DNA of 52,691 bases from Phycisphaera sp. TMED9 (GTDB lineage Bacteria; Planctomycetota; Phycisphaerae; Phycisphaerales; SM1A02), in contig NHBO02000016.1 in assembly GCA_002167845.2 (NCBI GenBank), forward strand, positions 1-52,691. The letters run 5' to 3'. A model generated the notes under the pieces. The model was not told where the DNA came from. It ran no database searches and was given only the letters and a program-made list of their open reading frames with translations. The position numbers were made by a program, and so were the translations under genes. Positions 1-8,393 of this stretch are shown here, piece after piece. Numbering within the stretch: the first letter of the stretch is position 1; every line of letters begins with the position of its first letter.

Positions 1-1
1 A

Positions 2-292
2 ATGACCGAGCAGAAGAACCAACTCGCCTCGCTGTTTGCGGCGTGCTGGAAGGACGAGGCCTTGAAGGCTCGTTTCATGAGCGATCCCAAGGCCGTCCTG
101 GCTGAGTACGACCTGCCGGTGCCTGATGGGATGGATGTCAAAGTGGTGGAGAACGCAGACAACTGCGTGCACATCACGATGCCTGCACCGCCCAGCGGCT
201 CGGTGGAACTCTCAGATGACGAGTTGAGTAACGCGGCGGGGGGTGCCGCGACCTGCGCTGGCATGGATGCGTCAGAGTTCTTTAATCCATGA
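2..292 (+). CDS. NHLP-type (nitrile hydratase leader peptide-like) RiPP precursor
   Basis: A 96-residue peptide that looks like a ribosomal natural-product precursor. The first ~80 residues resemble the alpha subunit of nitrile hydratase: an acidic/aliphatic helix region, then DLPVPDGMDVKVVEN, and an ELSDDELSNAAGG end. In the NHLP family (TIGR03793, recalled) this Gly-Gly is the site where a peptidase-containing ABC transporter cuts. Cutting after G81 would release a 15-residue core containing one Cys, one Thr and one Ser as modifiable residues. The ATG is at base 2, so the promoter and any upstream partner genes lie outside the window. No maturation enzyme or transporter is visible downstream, where the next gene is convergent mobA. 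Family call is confident; core boundaries and modification are inferred. Confidence 0.82.
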   Translation: MTEQKNQLASLFAACWKDEALKARFMSDPKAVLAEYDLPVPDGMDVKVVENADNCVHITMPAPPSGSVELSDDELSNAAGGAATCAGMDASEFFNP

Positions 293-364
293 GCAGGCTT
301 CAATGGCATGATCCCATTCCACTGTTGACGAACTGGTGGACGACGGACCTGTTGACGCGTGTTG

Positions 365-380
365 ACTGGATGAATCCAGT
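365..380. terminator. Short inverted repeat between convergent genes
   Basis: A perfect 6-bp stem (ACTGGA/TCCAGT) with a TGAA loop lies between the stop of the RiPP precursor (292) and the stop of mobA (395). The position suits a bidirectional terminator, but the stem is short and there is only a weak T-rich stretch (TTCATTCTCTC) on the plus side. Confidence 0.3.
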
Positions 381-394
381 TCATTCTCTCCTGA

Positions 395-1012
395 TCAATC
401 TGCTCTGCTTCGCAGGAGTTGGCACGCTCGCTCGTAGTCCTCCGGCGTGTTCACATTCATCAGGAGATCGACTTCGCGCGATGCCAGTGGGACTTTCGTA
501 GTCATGGGGCCGAGTCGCTCGACGAGACCACGGACGGCCCGATCGCCCGCATCCAACATCTCGATGACCGGCGGAAGACATGCGGTGCCGATCCGGCATG
601 GGAGCGCACGGGTTTCTGGGCCTTGTTCGGTCGGCGTTTCGAAACACGCCATGCCATCGTCCTCGCCGACGAGAAGACGAGCGAGCAATCCCGCGGGGAG
701 GAGCGGCAAATCACATGGAACCATGAGGTACTGTGGCGAGATCCCGCTGGAGAGTGCGGCTTCGATCGCGGCCAGAGGCCCCGAGTCGGAACGGAGGTCC
801 TGGATCACCTGGTGGCCGACCACACCGTGGGGGCTCCCGGAAATCACGACCTGACCGCAGAAGCTCGCGAGCATGTCCCTCGTTCGCTCCAGCATGTTTC
901 GGCCGTCTGGGAGCAGCATTCCGCCTTTTGGAACGCCCATTCGCCGACTGCCCCCGCCCGAGAGGATGACCGCAGCGTGCGGCCAGGGTTTCGGTGGCTC
1001 GAGACTGATCAT
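395..1012 (-). CDS. mobA: Molybdenum cofactor guanylyltransferase MobA
   Basis: About 205 residues. MobA transfers GMP from GTP to molybdopterin to make the bis-MGD form of the molybdenum cofactor in the cytoplasm. The N-terminus has the nucleotidyltransferase signature VILSGGGSRRMGVPKG, and the metal-binding region PCDLPLL follows. A conserved-type MNVNTPEDYERA sits near the end. The ATG at 1012 overlaps the stop of the MOSC gene (ATGA, 1009-1012), so the two are probably translated together. The reading frame is open further upstream, but that extension overlaps the MOSC gene and resembles nothing. No molybdoenzyme is in the window. Confidence 0.85.
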   Translation of the reverse strand: MISLEPPKPWPHAAVILSGGGSRRMGVPKGGMLLPDGRNMLERTRDMLASFCGQVVISGSPHGVVGHQVIQDLRSDSGPLAAIEAALSSGISPQYLMVPCDLPLLPAGLLARLLVGEDDGMACFETPTEQGPETRALPCRIGTACLPPVIEMLDAGDRAVRGLVERLGPMTTKVPLASREVDLLMNVNTPEDYERACQLLRSRAD

Positions 1013-1581
1013 GAGCCGGCGTTCGCCGTCACGGGCCGAGATGATGATCCAAGCAGAATGCGTCGGGCGAATTCGGCTCCGTCGATGCAGCCGTCCTTTG
1101 GTCGTCGGGTCAACGGCCGAGGTCCGGTTCCGCACCGTTCGACCGTGATCGTCTGGCCGACCTCGAGCGAGCCGGGCGTGAGAACCGAGGCATACATGCC
1201 GATGCGGTTCCAGAGCGTCTTCTTGAAATCGGGAGACAAGGGGTCCAATACGTAGCAGGGTGGTCGAACTCGCGTGATCCGGAGTTCCACGCCACCCTCG
1301 AATCTCAGTCGGTCGTCGGCCGCGAGAAGCTGGACGCCGACGCCTTGGAGCGTCAGATTCTCGCCGAGAGCGCCGGGGGGGAGGTGGACTCCTGATTCAT
1401 CGGCGATCGCCTCCATGACTTCCAGATCAAGGATCGACACCGCCTGAATCGGGGTCCGGTGCTTTTCGTGGTCATGTCCGTCGCCCTTCAGTCCAAGGAC
1501 CGACAGCATCGCCGAAGGGATGGGGTGCTTGGGAATACCTCCGGGTGACGTATTGATGGACCGGATACTGGACATGTCCAT
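1009..1581 (-). CDS. MOSC domain protein
   Basis: About 190 residues. MOSC domains are the sulfur-carrier domains found at the C-terminus of molybdenum cofactor sulfurase and alone in bacterial YiiM-like proteins. The GALGENLTLQG stretch and the conserved cysteine in RVRPPCYVLD fit. The C-terminus ends ATGA-coupled to mobA, so molybdenum or cofactor handling is a reasonable role; the precise reaction cannot be read from sequence. The start is either ATG 1581 or ATG 1575 (MDM). The promoter must lie in the 61 bp shared with the divergent SDR gene. A standalone MOSC of this size is normal. Confidence 0.75.
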   Translation of the reverse strand: MDMSSIRSINTSPGGIPKHPIPSAMLSVLGLKGDGHDHEKHRTPIQAVSILDLEVMEAIADESGVHLPPGALGENLTLQGVGVQLLAADDRLRFEGGVELRITRVRPPCYVLDPLSPDFKKTLWNRIGMYASVLTPGSLEVGQTITVERCGTGPRPLTRRPKDGCIDGAEFARRILLGSSSRPVTANAGS

Positions 1582-1642
1582 ATGGTACGCGGGGACCGTC
1601 GGAAGCCCGCCTCCAATCCCGTCCTTCGGTACCCTCCATTCC

Positions 1643-2446
1643 ATGAGCCAGACCACCATCGATTTCAGTCTCTCGAATCGCCACGCCGTCGTGTGTGGGA
1701 GCACCCAGGGGATCGGACGGGCGATCGCGGAATCTTTCGCCGCAGCCGGCGGAACGATCACCCTCGTCGGCCGGAACGAAGACGGTCTCGCGCAGGTGCT
1801 CGCCGGGCTGGCGACCCCGGAGAGCCAACAGCATCGAACGCTCTGCGTCGATTTCTCGGATTGGAAAGCGGTGCAGGCGGCCGCCGACCAGCACGCCCGC
1901 GCGCATGGTCCGGTCCACGTGCTGGTCAACAACACCGGAGGCCCGGCGGCAGGGTTCGCGGTCGATGCCGAGCCGGACGATTTCCTGAAGGCGTTCCAGA
2001 TGCACCTTGCGTGCGGTCAGGCGTTGGTGCAGGCATTCGCTCCCGGTATGCGAGAAGCGGGGTACGGCCGAGTGATCAACGTCATCTCGACGTCGGTGGT
2101 CACGCCGATCAAGGGACTTGGGGTGAGCAACACCATCCGCGGTGCGGTGGCGAACTGGGGTCGAACCCTCGCGGTCGAACTCGGTGGCTTCGGCATCACG
2201 GTCAACAACATCCTTCCCGGTTTCACCGATACCGCTCGGCTCGCGTCGCTCTTCGAGGGGAAGGCGCGTCGGGCTGGAACCACCCCCGATGATGTCCGGT
2301 CTCAGGCCGTCTCGGGAATCCCCGCGGCCCGGATCGGAGAACCATGGGAGATCGCGGCGGCCGCGCTCTTCCTCGCTTCGCCGGCGGGTGGATATGTGAA
2401 CGGCGTCAATCTTCCCGTCGACGGCGGTCGAGTCGTGCAGTCGTGA
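1643..2446 (+). CDS. Atypical short-chain dehydrogenase/reductase (SDR)
   Basis: 267 residues with a Rossmann nucleotide site GSTQGIGRAIA near residues 19-29, an NNTGG motif in place of NNAG, and the C-terminal LPVDGG signature of 3-oxoacyl-ACP-reductase-like SDRs. Where the family has YxxxK, this protein reads SNTIR (in GLGVSNTIRGAV). Both the catalytic Tyr and Lys are therefore replaced, as in a known non-canonical SDR subgroup with an SNxxR motif. It is the first gene of a plus-strand run with the 2-aminomuconate semialdehyde dehydrogenase only 20 bp downstream. A role in the same degradation route, or a regulatory or isomerising role, is possible. Substrate unknown. Confidence 0.8.
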   Translation: MSQTTIDFSLSNRHAVVCGSTQGIGRAIAESFAAAGGTITLVGRNEDGLAQVLAGLATPESQQHRTLCVDFSDWKAVQAAADQHARAHGPVHVLVNNTGGPAAGFAVDAEPDDFLKAFQMHLACGQALVQAFAPGMREAGYGRVINVISTSVVTPIKGLGVSNTIRGAVANWGRTLAVELGGFGITVNNILPGFTDTARLASLFEGKARRAGTTPDDVRSQAVSGIPAARIGEPWEIAAAALFLASPAGGYVNGVNLPVDGGRVVQS

Positions 2447-2466
2447 GCGTGCAGGAGAGCAGAACC

Positions 2467-3921
2467 ATGATCGAGATCTCGAACCTTCGCTCGGGCCAGA
2501 TGCTCGAGCCATCGGCGCACGTCGATCGGATGCCGGTGATCAACCCCGCCACCGCGGAGGCCATCGCCTCCGTTCCGGTCGGAACCGCGGAGGACGTCGA
2601 CCTTGCGGTGGTCGCCGCTCGTGAGGCATTTCCAATCTGGAGCGGTCTTCCAGCATCGGAGCGGGCGGCCTGTCTGCATCGACTGGCGGATCTGGTCGAC
2701 GCCAACGTCGACGAGTTGGCGCGGCTCGAGACCGACGACAACGGCAAGCCGCTGGCCCTTGCTCGCGACCTCGAGATTCCGCGGGCCGCATCGAACCTTC
2801 GGTTCTTCGCGGGAGCCATCCTGCACACGAAATCGGAGGCCTACGATCTCGGTGGCATGGGACTGAGCTACTCTCTCCATCGCCCGCGAGGAGTAGCGGC
2901 ATGTATCTCGCCCTGGAATCTGCCGCTCTACCTCTTCACGTGGAAGGTCGCTCCGGCGCTGGCGACGGGCAACACCGTGGTCGCGAAACCGAGCGAAGTC
3001 ACGCCGCTCAGTGCATTCAGATTCTCACAACTCGCGACCGAGGCGGGTTTTCCGCCGGGCGTGTTCAACGTCGTCCATGGTCGAGGTGACGTGGTCGGCC
3101 AGCGTCTCGTGGAGCATCCCGACGTTCCGACCATCACGTTCACTGGAGGCACTTCGACCGGGGCCCGGATCGCCGCCACGGCCGGGCCGATGTTCAAGCG
3201 GACATCGCTCGAACTCGGCGGAAAGAACGCGGTGGTGATCTGCGAGGACGCGGATCTCGAAGCCGCGATGCCGACCATCGTTCGATCGTGTTTCCAGAAT
3301 CAAGGCGAGATCTGCACCTGTGGCTCGCGCATCCTCGTGCACCGTGATCGGATGAAGGCATTCGTCTCCCGGTTTCTCGACTCGGTCGCCGGCCTCAAGG
3401 TCGGTGATCCGCTGGATGCCGAGACCGACATGGGGCCACTGGTCTCCGCGGATCATCGCGACAAGGTTGAAGCCGCGATCGAGCGGGGCAAGGCCGAAGG
3501 CGGAACCCTCGCCTGTGGAGGCGGCCGGCCGACGCATCTCCCCGATCGGGTGAAGGATGGTTTCTTCCTCGAGCCGACGGTCTTCATGGGTCTCGACCAG
3601 GACAGTCGCACCAATCAGGAAGAGATTTTCGGCCCGGTGGTGACCATCCAGGGATACGACTCCCACGGCGAAGCGGTCGATCGCGCGAACGCCACTCCCT
3701 ACGGGCTCGCCTGTTCGATCTGGACCCGGGATCTGGAGCGAGCGCATCGCATGGCGGCCAGAATCGAATCGGGAATGACCTGGGTGAATGCCTGGATGCT
3801 GCGTGATCTTCGCACCCCGTTCGGCGGCATGAAACAGTCGGGCGTCGGACGGGAAGGTGGAGAGGAGGCGCTTCGCTTCTTCACCGAGACCCGGAGCATC
3901 ACCATCGCGCATCCCGGATGA
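2467..3921 (+). CDS. nbaE: 2-aminomuconate 6-semialdehyde dehydrogenase
   Basis: 484 residues, usual length for an aldehyde dehydrogenase. It oxidises 2-aminomuconate semialdehyde to 2-aminomuconate with NAD+. Visible landmarks are the NAD site ISPWNLPL (N151), the general base in LELGG (E249), and the catalytic cysteine in NQGEICTCGSR (C283). NQGEICTCGSR and the NAWMLRDLRTPFGG C-terminal segment are typical of the hydroxymuconic/aminomuconic semialdehyde group rather than betaine aldehyde dehydrogenases. The kynurenine genes next door and a RidA-type deaminase directly downstream support the amino- over the hydroxy-substrate. Start is the ATG at 2467; the frame is open further upstream inside the SDR gene. 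Confidence 0.9.
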   Translation: MIEISNLRSGQMLEPSAHVDRMPVINPATAEAIASVPVGTAEDVDLAVVAAREAFPIWSGLPASERAACLHRLADLVDANVDELARLETDDNGKPLALARDLEIPRAASNLRFFAGAILHTKSEAYDLGGMGLSYSLHRPRGVAACISPWNLPLYLFTWKVAPALATGNTVVAKPSEVTPLSAFRFSQLATEAGFPPGVFNVVHGRGDVVGQRLVEHPDVPTITFTGGTSTGARIAATAGPMFKRTSLELGGKNAVVICEDADLEAAMPTIVRSCFQNQGEICTCGSRILVHRDRMKAFVSRFLDSVAGLKVGDPLDAETDMGPLVSADHRDKVEAAIERGKAEGGTLACGGGRPTHLPDRVKDGFFLEPTVFMGLDQDSRTNQEEIFGPVVTIQGYDSHGEAVDRANATPYGLACSIWTRDLERAHRMAARIESGMTWVNAWMLRDLRTPFGGMKQSGVGREGGEEALRFFTETRSITIAHPG

Positions 3922-3977
3922 CCGGCGGCGATTCGAGAATCGACCAGCACACGAAACCACATGGCTCCGGAGCCCGC

Positions 3978-4412
3978 ATGACCACCGATTCAGATCGCAT
4001 CGACTCGCAAGCCGCCCCCGAACCGGTCGGCGCCTATCCGCACGCTCGCCGCGCGGGCAATCTGCTGTTCCTCTCGGGCGTCGGTCCGCGGAAGCGTGGT
4101 TCGAAGGACATTCCCGGAGTCACTCTCGGCGCGAACGGAGAGGTGGTGGCCAAGGACATCGACGCCCAGTGCCGGTCGTGCTTCGACAATGTCAAGGCGA
4201 TCGTCGCCGACGCCGGTGTCCCGTGGACCAACGTGGTGGACGTGCTGGTGTTCCTCACCGACATGAAGAACGACTTCAAGGCCTACAACGAGGTCTACGC
4301 GGAGTACTTCGCGGGCGAGGAAAATCCCAACCCGACCCGGACCACCATTGAGATCAACGCCCTGCCGACCCCGATCGCGGTCGAGGTGAAGGTCGTCGCC
4401 ACCATCGATTGA
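3978..4412 (+). CDS. nbaF: 2-aminomuconate deaminase (RidA family)
   Basis: 144 residues from ATG 3978, close to the length I recall for Pseudomonas 2-aminomuconate deaminase. The protein has the RidA/YjgF trimer-forming fold: LLFLSGVGP, an ANGEVVAKD strand, and the conserved arginine in NPTRTTIEI, followed by an AVEVKVVATID end. It would hydrolyse the amino group of 2-aminomuconate, giving 4-oxalocrotonate and ammonia. A GGAG lies just before 3978. An alternative ATG at 3918 overlaps the dehydrogenase stop (ATGA) and would add 20 unrelated residues; coupling there is possible, but family length favours 3978. It converges with the gene ending at 4426, leaving 13 bp between them. Confidence 0.85.
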   Translation: MTTDSDRIDSQAAPEPVGAYPHARRAGNLLFLSGVGPRKRGSKDIPGVTLGANGEVVAKDIDAQCRSCFDNVKAIVADAGVPWTNVVDVLVFLTDMKNDFKAYNEVYAEYFAGEENPNPTRTTIEINALPTPIAVEVKVVATID

Positions 4413-4425
4413 TGAACCAGTGTGA

Positions 4426-4983
4426 TCAGCCCGCGCTGTCGTCGCCGAGGCTGGGCTGCGCCTTGAGCGAGTCCTTCTCCTGCGGGTCCTCGAAGAGAAA
4501 CACATGATCGGGGACCGCGGTCAGGATTCGACCGTCGGCCGTGAAGGCGTAGGTGTAGTGCGCAGTTCCTCCGACTTCGGCGGTGGGCAGCACGATTTCG
4601 AAGTTCTTCGCGGTCACTCTTCGGTAGACGGGAGTCGCGGTGAAGCCGGTCGCCTGCTCGATGATCGGTCGGTTCTCGAGACTCTTGACCAGAGAGTTGC
4701 CATCGGCGTCCGCGGGCAGGGCGCCGTCGTGCGACTTCGCCCAGTCGGTGATGCCGGCGGCGGCCCAGTTGGCGACCGGCTGGAGCACGGAGTCCATCTG
4801 GACGGAGGTCATGCTGCTGTTGATCGTCTTGGTCTCGGCATCGCCGTCTTCGACCCCCAAGGCGATGGCCACGGCAGAGGCGATCAGGGCGGCGAGGACC
4901 ACGACGAGCACGATCGCCGCGTTGCCGCGTTGAGGAGAAGACAAGGAGGAACGGTTGGGTCGGATTGGGTTCATCGGGATCAT
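4426..4983 (-). CDS. Hypothetical protein with one N-terminal membrane segment
   Basis: 185 residues, no recognised family. A basic, proline- and serine-rich N-terminus is followed by RGNAAIVLVVVLAALIASAVAIAL (about residues 19-42), a single membrane segment. The rest, about 140 residues, is probably exported, with alternating strands and an acidic, lysine-containing C-terminus. The RGNAA-hydrophobic start is loosely like prepilin or TadE-type anchors, but no cleavage motif is convincing. It lies 43 bp downstream of kynB on the same strand and could be the last gene of that operon. No functional link to kynurenine catabolism can be read from it. Confidence 0.6.
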   Translation of the reverse strand: MIPMNPIRPNRSSLSSPQRGNAAIVLVVVLAALIASAVAIALGVEDGDAETKTINSSMTSVQMDSVLQPVANWAAAGITDWAKSHDGALPADADGNSLVKSLENRPIIEQATGFTATPVYRRVTAKNFEIVLPTAEVGGTAHYTYAFTADGRILTAVPDHVFLFEDPQEKDSLKAQPSLGDDSAG

Positions 4984-5026
4984 CCGGGCCTGTGAAGTGT
5001 GAAATCGGAAGGCAGTCGAGGGCTGC

Positions 5027-5650
5027 TCAGGCGAGCGATCGTAGCACCGCCCGCACCGGGCTGCCGTCGAAGCCGACGAGCTTGAGCGGTGGTGCGATCA
5101 GCTCATATCGCCCCTCCGCGACGTCATCGAGGGCGAGTCCCTCGATGATCGCCATGTCGTTGGCGAGGAATCGCTGGTGAGCGAGGATCTTCGGATCATC
5201 GAAGAGGTCGACGCTCGGGGCATCGGTTCCAACCAGGCGGACGCCGTGCTCGTGGAGGTGATCCACAAGGGACGGCTCCAGACCGCTGAAGTCCTGGTTG
5301 AACACGCGAAATCCGTCGAAGGTCCCGGTCGACAGGAGGAGTCGGGCTTCGGTCGGGGTCCGGGGAAGATCCTCGATTCCGATCCGTTCTCCGCGTCGGC
5401 CCGGGACACGCATGACTTCGCAGCGCCCGATGTAGAGGTCGAGCGGTTGGTCCTCGATACCGCGTTCGCCCTCGCCGTAATGACAGGGTCCGTCGGCATG
5501 AGCGCCGAGATGAACACTGCTGTGAAGCGTGGAGAGATTCACCGTGGCGCCGTCGGCGATCTTCCAGAGAAACTCCTGAGTCGGAGGGGTGTCGCCCGGC
5601 CAGACCTTCGAGATGCCGGGTTCGATGGGCGGAGTGATGTCGATGAGCAT
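5027..5650 (-). CDS. kynB: Kynurenine formamidase (KynB, cyclase family)
   Basis: 207 residues, the normal size for the bacterial metal-dependent enzyme. It hydrolyses N-formylkynurenine to kynurenine and formate. The metal-binding signature HLGAHADGPCH (H47, H51, D53, H57) is the family's HxxxHxDxPxH pattern with Ala in place of the usual Thr before His. The WPGD, FNQDFSGL, GTDAPSVD and C-terminal APPLKLVGFDGSPVRA blocks also match bacterial KynB. It is 24 bp downstream of kmo on the minus strand and is co-transcribed with kynU and the decarboxylase gene by spacing. The enzyme that makes its substrate, tryptophan or indoleamine dioxygenase, is not in the window. Confidence 0.92.
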   Translation of the reverse strand: MLIDITPPIEPGISKVWPGDTPPTQEFLWKIADGATVNLSTLHSSVHLGAHADGPCHYGEGERGIEDQPLDLYIGRCEVMRVPGRRGERIGIEDLPRTPTEARLLLSTGTFDGFRVFNQDFSGLEPSLVDHLHEHGVRLVGTDAPSVDLFDDPKILAHQRFLANDMAIIEGLALDDVAEGRYELIAPPLKLVGFDGSPVRAVLRSLA

Positions 5651-5674
5651 GTGAAATTCCGGATCGCAGAGGGG

Positions 5675-7045
5675 TCAGATCGATGATTGAATGAGAAGGG
5701 TGAAGACCAGAAGCAGGACGATCACCAGGATCGGCAGCAGAAAGGACGCCATCGTCTTCAGGGTCTGCGCCTGCCGCCGGGATTTCGCCAGCGCGGTCGC
5801 ATAGGGGATCCGAGTGAAACTCACCATGTCGTAGAGCGGAGTCCACCAGAACGGAACGACGGCGCCGAGAAACTGGCTGCCCTTCTTCGCGAGTCGCTGG
5901 GTTCTGCTTCCGGAGCGGTCTCGCATGTCGATGAATTGATCGAGTGCGAGATCCGCGATGGCGTTGGCGTTCTCGATCCGGCTTGCTTCATAGGCGGTGA
6001 TCGCGTCATCGAGGTCGGAAGGATGCGCGGCCAGTGCCGAGACCAGGCCTTCGACGTCCTCGAAGGATGCGTTGGCACCCTGGCCATAGAAAGGAACGAT
6101 GGCGTGGGCGGCGTCACCGAGGAGCACGGCGCGGCCGCGGTGCCAGGGGCGGCAGCGAATGGTGACCAGCGGGCTGGTCGGATTGTGGTTCCAGTCCTCG
6201 ATCAGGGTCGGCATGTGAGGAACGGCATCGCCGTAGTGGCGTTCAAAGAACGCACGAACCGTCTCGTCGTCGGCGTTCTCGAGCGTGGCGAAGGAATGGT
6301 CGCCCTCGAACGGCCAGAAGAGGGTGCAGGTGAACGAACCGTCGATGTTCGGCAGCGCGATCATCATCGACCCACCGTGCGGCCAGACGTGCAGCGCGTT
6401 GGGTTCGATTCGGAAGCGGCCATGGGGGCCGTCCTCGTGGTCGGCAGGAGGGATGGTCAGTTCCTTGTAGCCCGCAGCAAGATAGGTCTGGGAGAAGTCG
6501 AATCGACTGGTCCGCTGCATCGCGGCGCGGACTGCGCTGAAGGCGCCATCGGTCCCGATCACGAGGTCCGCTTCGATCCGCTCTCGTCGCCCGTCTTCGT
6601 GTTCGAAGACCGCCGCCGGGCGTTGATGGTCGGTGAAGTCCGCATCCACGCATCTCGCCTCGAAAATCACCTCGACGCCGGGACTGGCCGCCGCCGCTTC
6701 GACCAGCAGGCGGTTCAGTCCGCTTCGGCTCACGGAATTGATCGCCCGTTTCGGATCCCGGCTGTAGGCGGAGAAGATCTCCTGGCCGTCAAGGTGAACC
6801 ATCCGGCCAGGCATCTTGATCGCTTCGGCGAGCACTTCGGCTTCGACACCAGCGCTCTGCAGGGCGTGCAGCCCTCGGACACTGATCGCCAGATTGATCG
6901 AACGTCCACTCTCCGCGTCGGCGCGTCGCGGATCTCGCCGCCGCTCGAAGAGCCGCACTCGGTGTCCGGCTTTTCCGAGCTCGGCGGCGAGCATGGCTCC
7001 GGCGAGTCCGGCTCCGGCGATCACGATGTCGTGCGATTCAGGCAT
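5675..7045 (-). CDS. kmo: Kynurenine 3-monooxygenase with C-terminal membrane anchor
   Basis: 456 residues. This FAD- and NADPH-dependent hydroxylase makes 3-hydroxykynurenine from kynurenine. It has the FAD motif GAGLAG (11-16), the family block RSINLAISVRGLHAL (48-62), the GTDG turn (164-167) and the second FAD motif LLGDAAHAIVPFYGQGANAS (308-327). ENANAIADLALDQFIDMRD near the end is also KMO-specific. After residue 430 comes a ~20-residue very hydrophobic segment, FLLPILVIVLLLVFTLLI, that looks like a tail anchor. Eukaryotic KMO is anchored by its C-terminus, and the Pseudomonas enzyme is, as I recall, soluble, so this is notable. The gene lies 31 bp downstream of kynU. Confidence 0.93.
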   Translation of the reverse strand: MPESHDIVIAGAGLAGAMLAAELGKAGHRVRLFERRRDPRRADAESGRSINLAISVRGLHALQSAGVEAEVLAEAIKMPGRMVHLDGQEIFSAYSRDPKRAINSVSRSGLNRLLVEAAAASPGVEVIFEARCVDADFTDHQRPAAVFEHEDGRRERIEADLVIGTDGAFSAVRAAMQRTSRFDFSQTYLAAGYKELTIPPADHEDGPHGRFRIEPNALHVWPHGGSMMIALPNIDGSFTCTLFWPFEGDHSFATLENADDETVRAFFERHYGDAVPHMPTLIEDWNHNPTSPLVTIRCRPWHRGRAVLLGDAAHAIVPFYGQGANASFEDVEGLVSALAAHPSDLDDAITAYEASRIENANAIADLALDQFIDMRDRSGSRTQRLAKKGSQFLGAVVPFWWTPLYDMVSFTRIPYATALAKSRRQAQTLKTMASFLLPILVIVLLLVFTLLIQSSI

Positions 7046-7076
7046 GGAGGATTCGGTCGATCAAGAGGGAGGGGAG

Positions 7077-8393
7077 TCAGAGCGACCGGAGAACTTCGGC
7101 GACGCGGAGGCAGTCGGCGAAGGTGTTGTAGAGAGGAACCGGCGCGATCCGAACCACATCGGGAGGTCGGAAGTCGGCGAAGATCCCTTGTGGTGCGAGG
7201 GCCTCGAATCGTTCGCGGGCCCGGTCCGCGATCCGGACCGACAACTGACAGCCGCGTTCTTCGGCGTTCCCGGGGGTGATCACCGAACTTCCTTCGGGAA
7301 GCATCTCCTGAAGGCAGGTATGGAGGAAACCCGTCAGGACGCGACTCTTGGACCGGAGCGCCGGGAGACCGGCCTCCATGAAGAGGTCGAGTGATGCGAC
7401 CAGAGGCGCCATCGCGAGAATCGGCGGGTTGCTCAGCTGCCAGGCCTCGGCGGTCGGCACCGGAACGAAGGTGTCCTCAAGATGCATGCGGAATCGGGTG
7501 TCCGGATCATTTCCCCACCATCCGGCGAATCGAGGGATATCGCCGTTGGTGGCGTGCCGCTCGTGAATGAAAGCGCCAGCGACGGCCCCCGGCCCACCGT
7601 TGAGATACTTGTACGTGCACCATGCCGCGAAGTCGACGTCCCAGTCGTGAAGAGCGAGCGGAACGTTTCCTGCGGCGTGTGCGAGATCGAAGCCGGCGAT
7701 GGCACCCGCGGCGTGCGCCGCATCGGTGATGGCCGCAAGGTCGAGCAACTGACCGGTTCGGAAGTTGACCCCGCCGAGCATGACGGTCGCGAGTCGGTCG
7801 CCGAGCCGTTCGATCTCCGCGAGGATGTCTTCGGTTCGAAGGAGATCTTCACCCGGCCTCGGGGCCACCCGGACGATGTCGGCGCCAGGGTCTCCGCCCC
7901 GAGCCGCGATGTGGGTCTGGACGGCATAGGTGTCACTGGGAAAGGCGCCGTCCTCCATGAGGAGGATCCGGCGATCACCTTCGGGACGGTGGAAGGACAC
8001 CATGAGCAGATGCAGATTCACGGTCAGCGAGTTCATCGCGACGACTTCGGACGGAAGCGCCCCGACGATGTGAGCGAAGCCGTCTCGAAGATTCTCGTGA
8101 TACGGATACCAGGGTCGCGCCGCATCGAAGTGCCCCTCGACGCCGAGCTGCGCCCAGTCATCGAGTTCCTGTTCGATGATCGCTCGCGCCGCGACCGGCT
8201 GCAGGCCGAGGGAGTTCCCGACGAAATACGAGGCATCGCCGCCATTCGGTCGTTGTGGAAGATGGAATCGACTTCGGAATCCGGCGAGTGGATCGAGGCC
8301 GTCGAGATGAGCGGCTCCGGACGCGGTCGGATCGAGATCCGCGGCGGTGATCCCGTCGAAGGGAGACGTCGGAGGTGCGTCTGGGACGGTCAT
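7077..8393 (-). CDS. kynU: Kynureninase
   Basis: 438 residues. A PLP-dependent hydrolase that cleaves 3-hydroxykynurenine (or kynurenine) into 3-hydroxyanthranilate (or anthranilate) and alanine. The PLP lysine is K262 in [11 protein letters not shown], and the cofactor-binding aspartate lies in FDLAHAAGN (D236). The N-terminal [11 protein letters not shown] and [10 protein letters not shown] segments are standard for the family. Its ATG (8393) overlaps the stop of the decarboxylase gene (ATGA), indicating translational coupling. With kmo immediately downstream, the 3-hydroxy substrate is the more likely one in vivo (inference). Confidence 0.94.
   Translation of the reverse strand: MTVPDAPPTSPFDGITAADLDPTASGAAHLDGLDPLAGFRSRFHLPQRPNGGDASYFVGNSLGLQPVAARAIIEQELDDWAQLGVEGHFDAARPWYPYHENLRDGFAHIVGALPSEVVAMNSLTVNLHLLMVSFHRPEGDRRILLMEDGAFPSDTYAVQTHIAARGGDPGADIVRVAPRPGEDLLRTEDILAEIERLGDRLATVMLGGVNFRTGQLLDLAAITDAAHAAGAIAGFDLAHAAGNVPLALHDWDVDFAAWCTYKYLNGGPGAVAGAFIHERHATNGDIPRFAGWWGNDPDTRFRMHLEDTFVPVPTAEAWQLSNPPILAMAPLVASLDLFMEAGLPALRSKSRVLTGFLHTCLQEMLPEGSSVITPGNAEERGCQLSVRIADRARERFEALAPQGIFADFRPPDVVRIAPVPLYNTFADCLRVAEVLRSL

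Noticed and set aside
289-501. 70-codon frame starting in ATGA overlap with the RiPP precursor
   Set aside because: It runs antisense into mobA, has no recognisable sequence and crosses an inverted repeat; likely chance.
3918-3977. ATGA-overlapping start for the 2-aminomuconate deaminase
   Set aside because: It would add 20 residues foreign to the family; the ATG at 3978 has a GGAG and gives the usual length. Not excluded.
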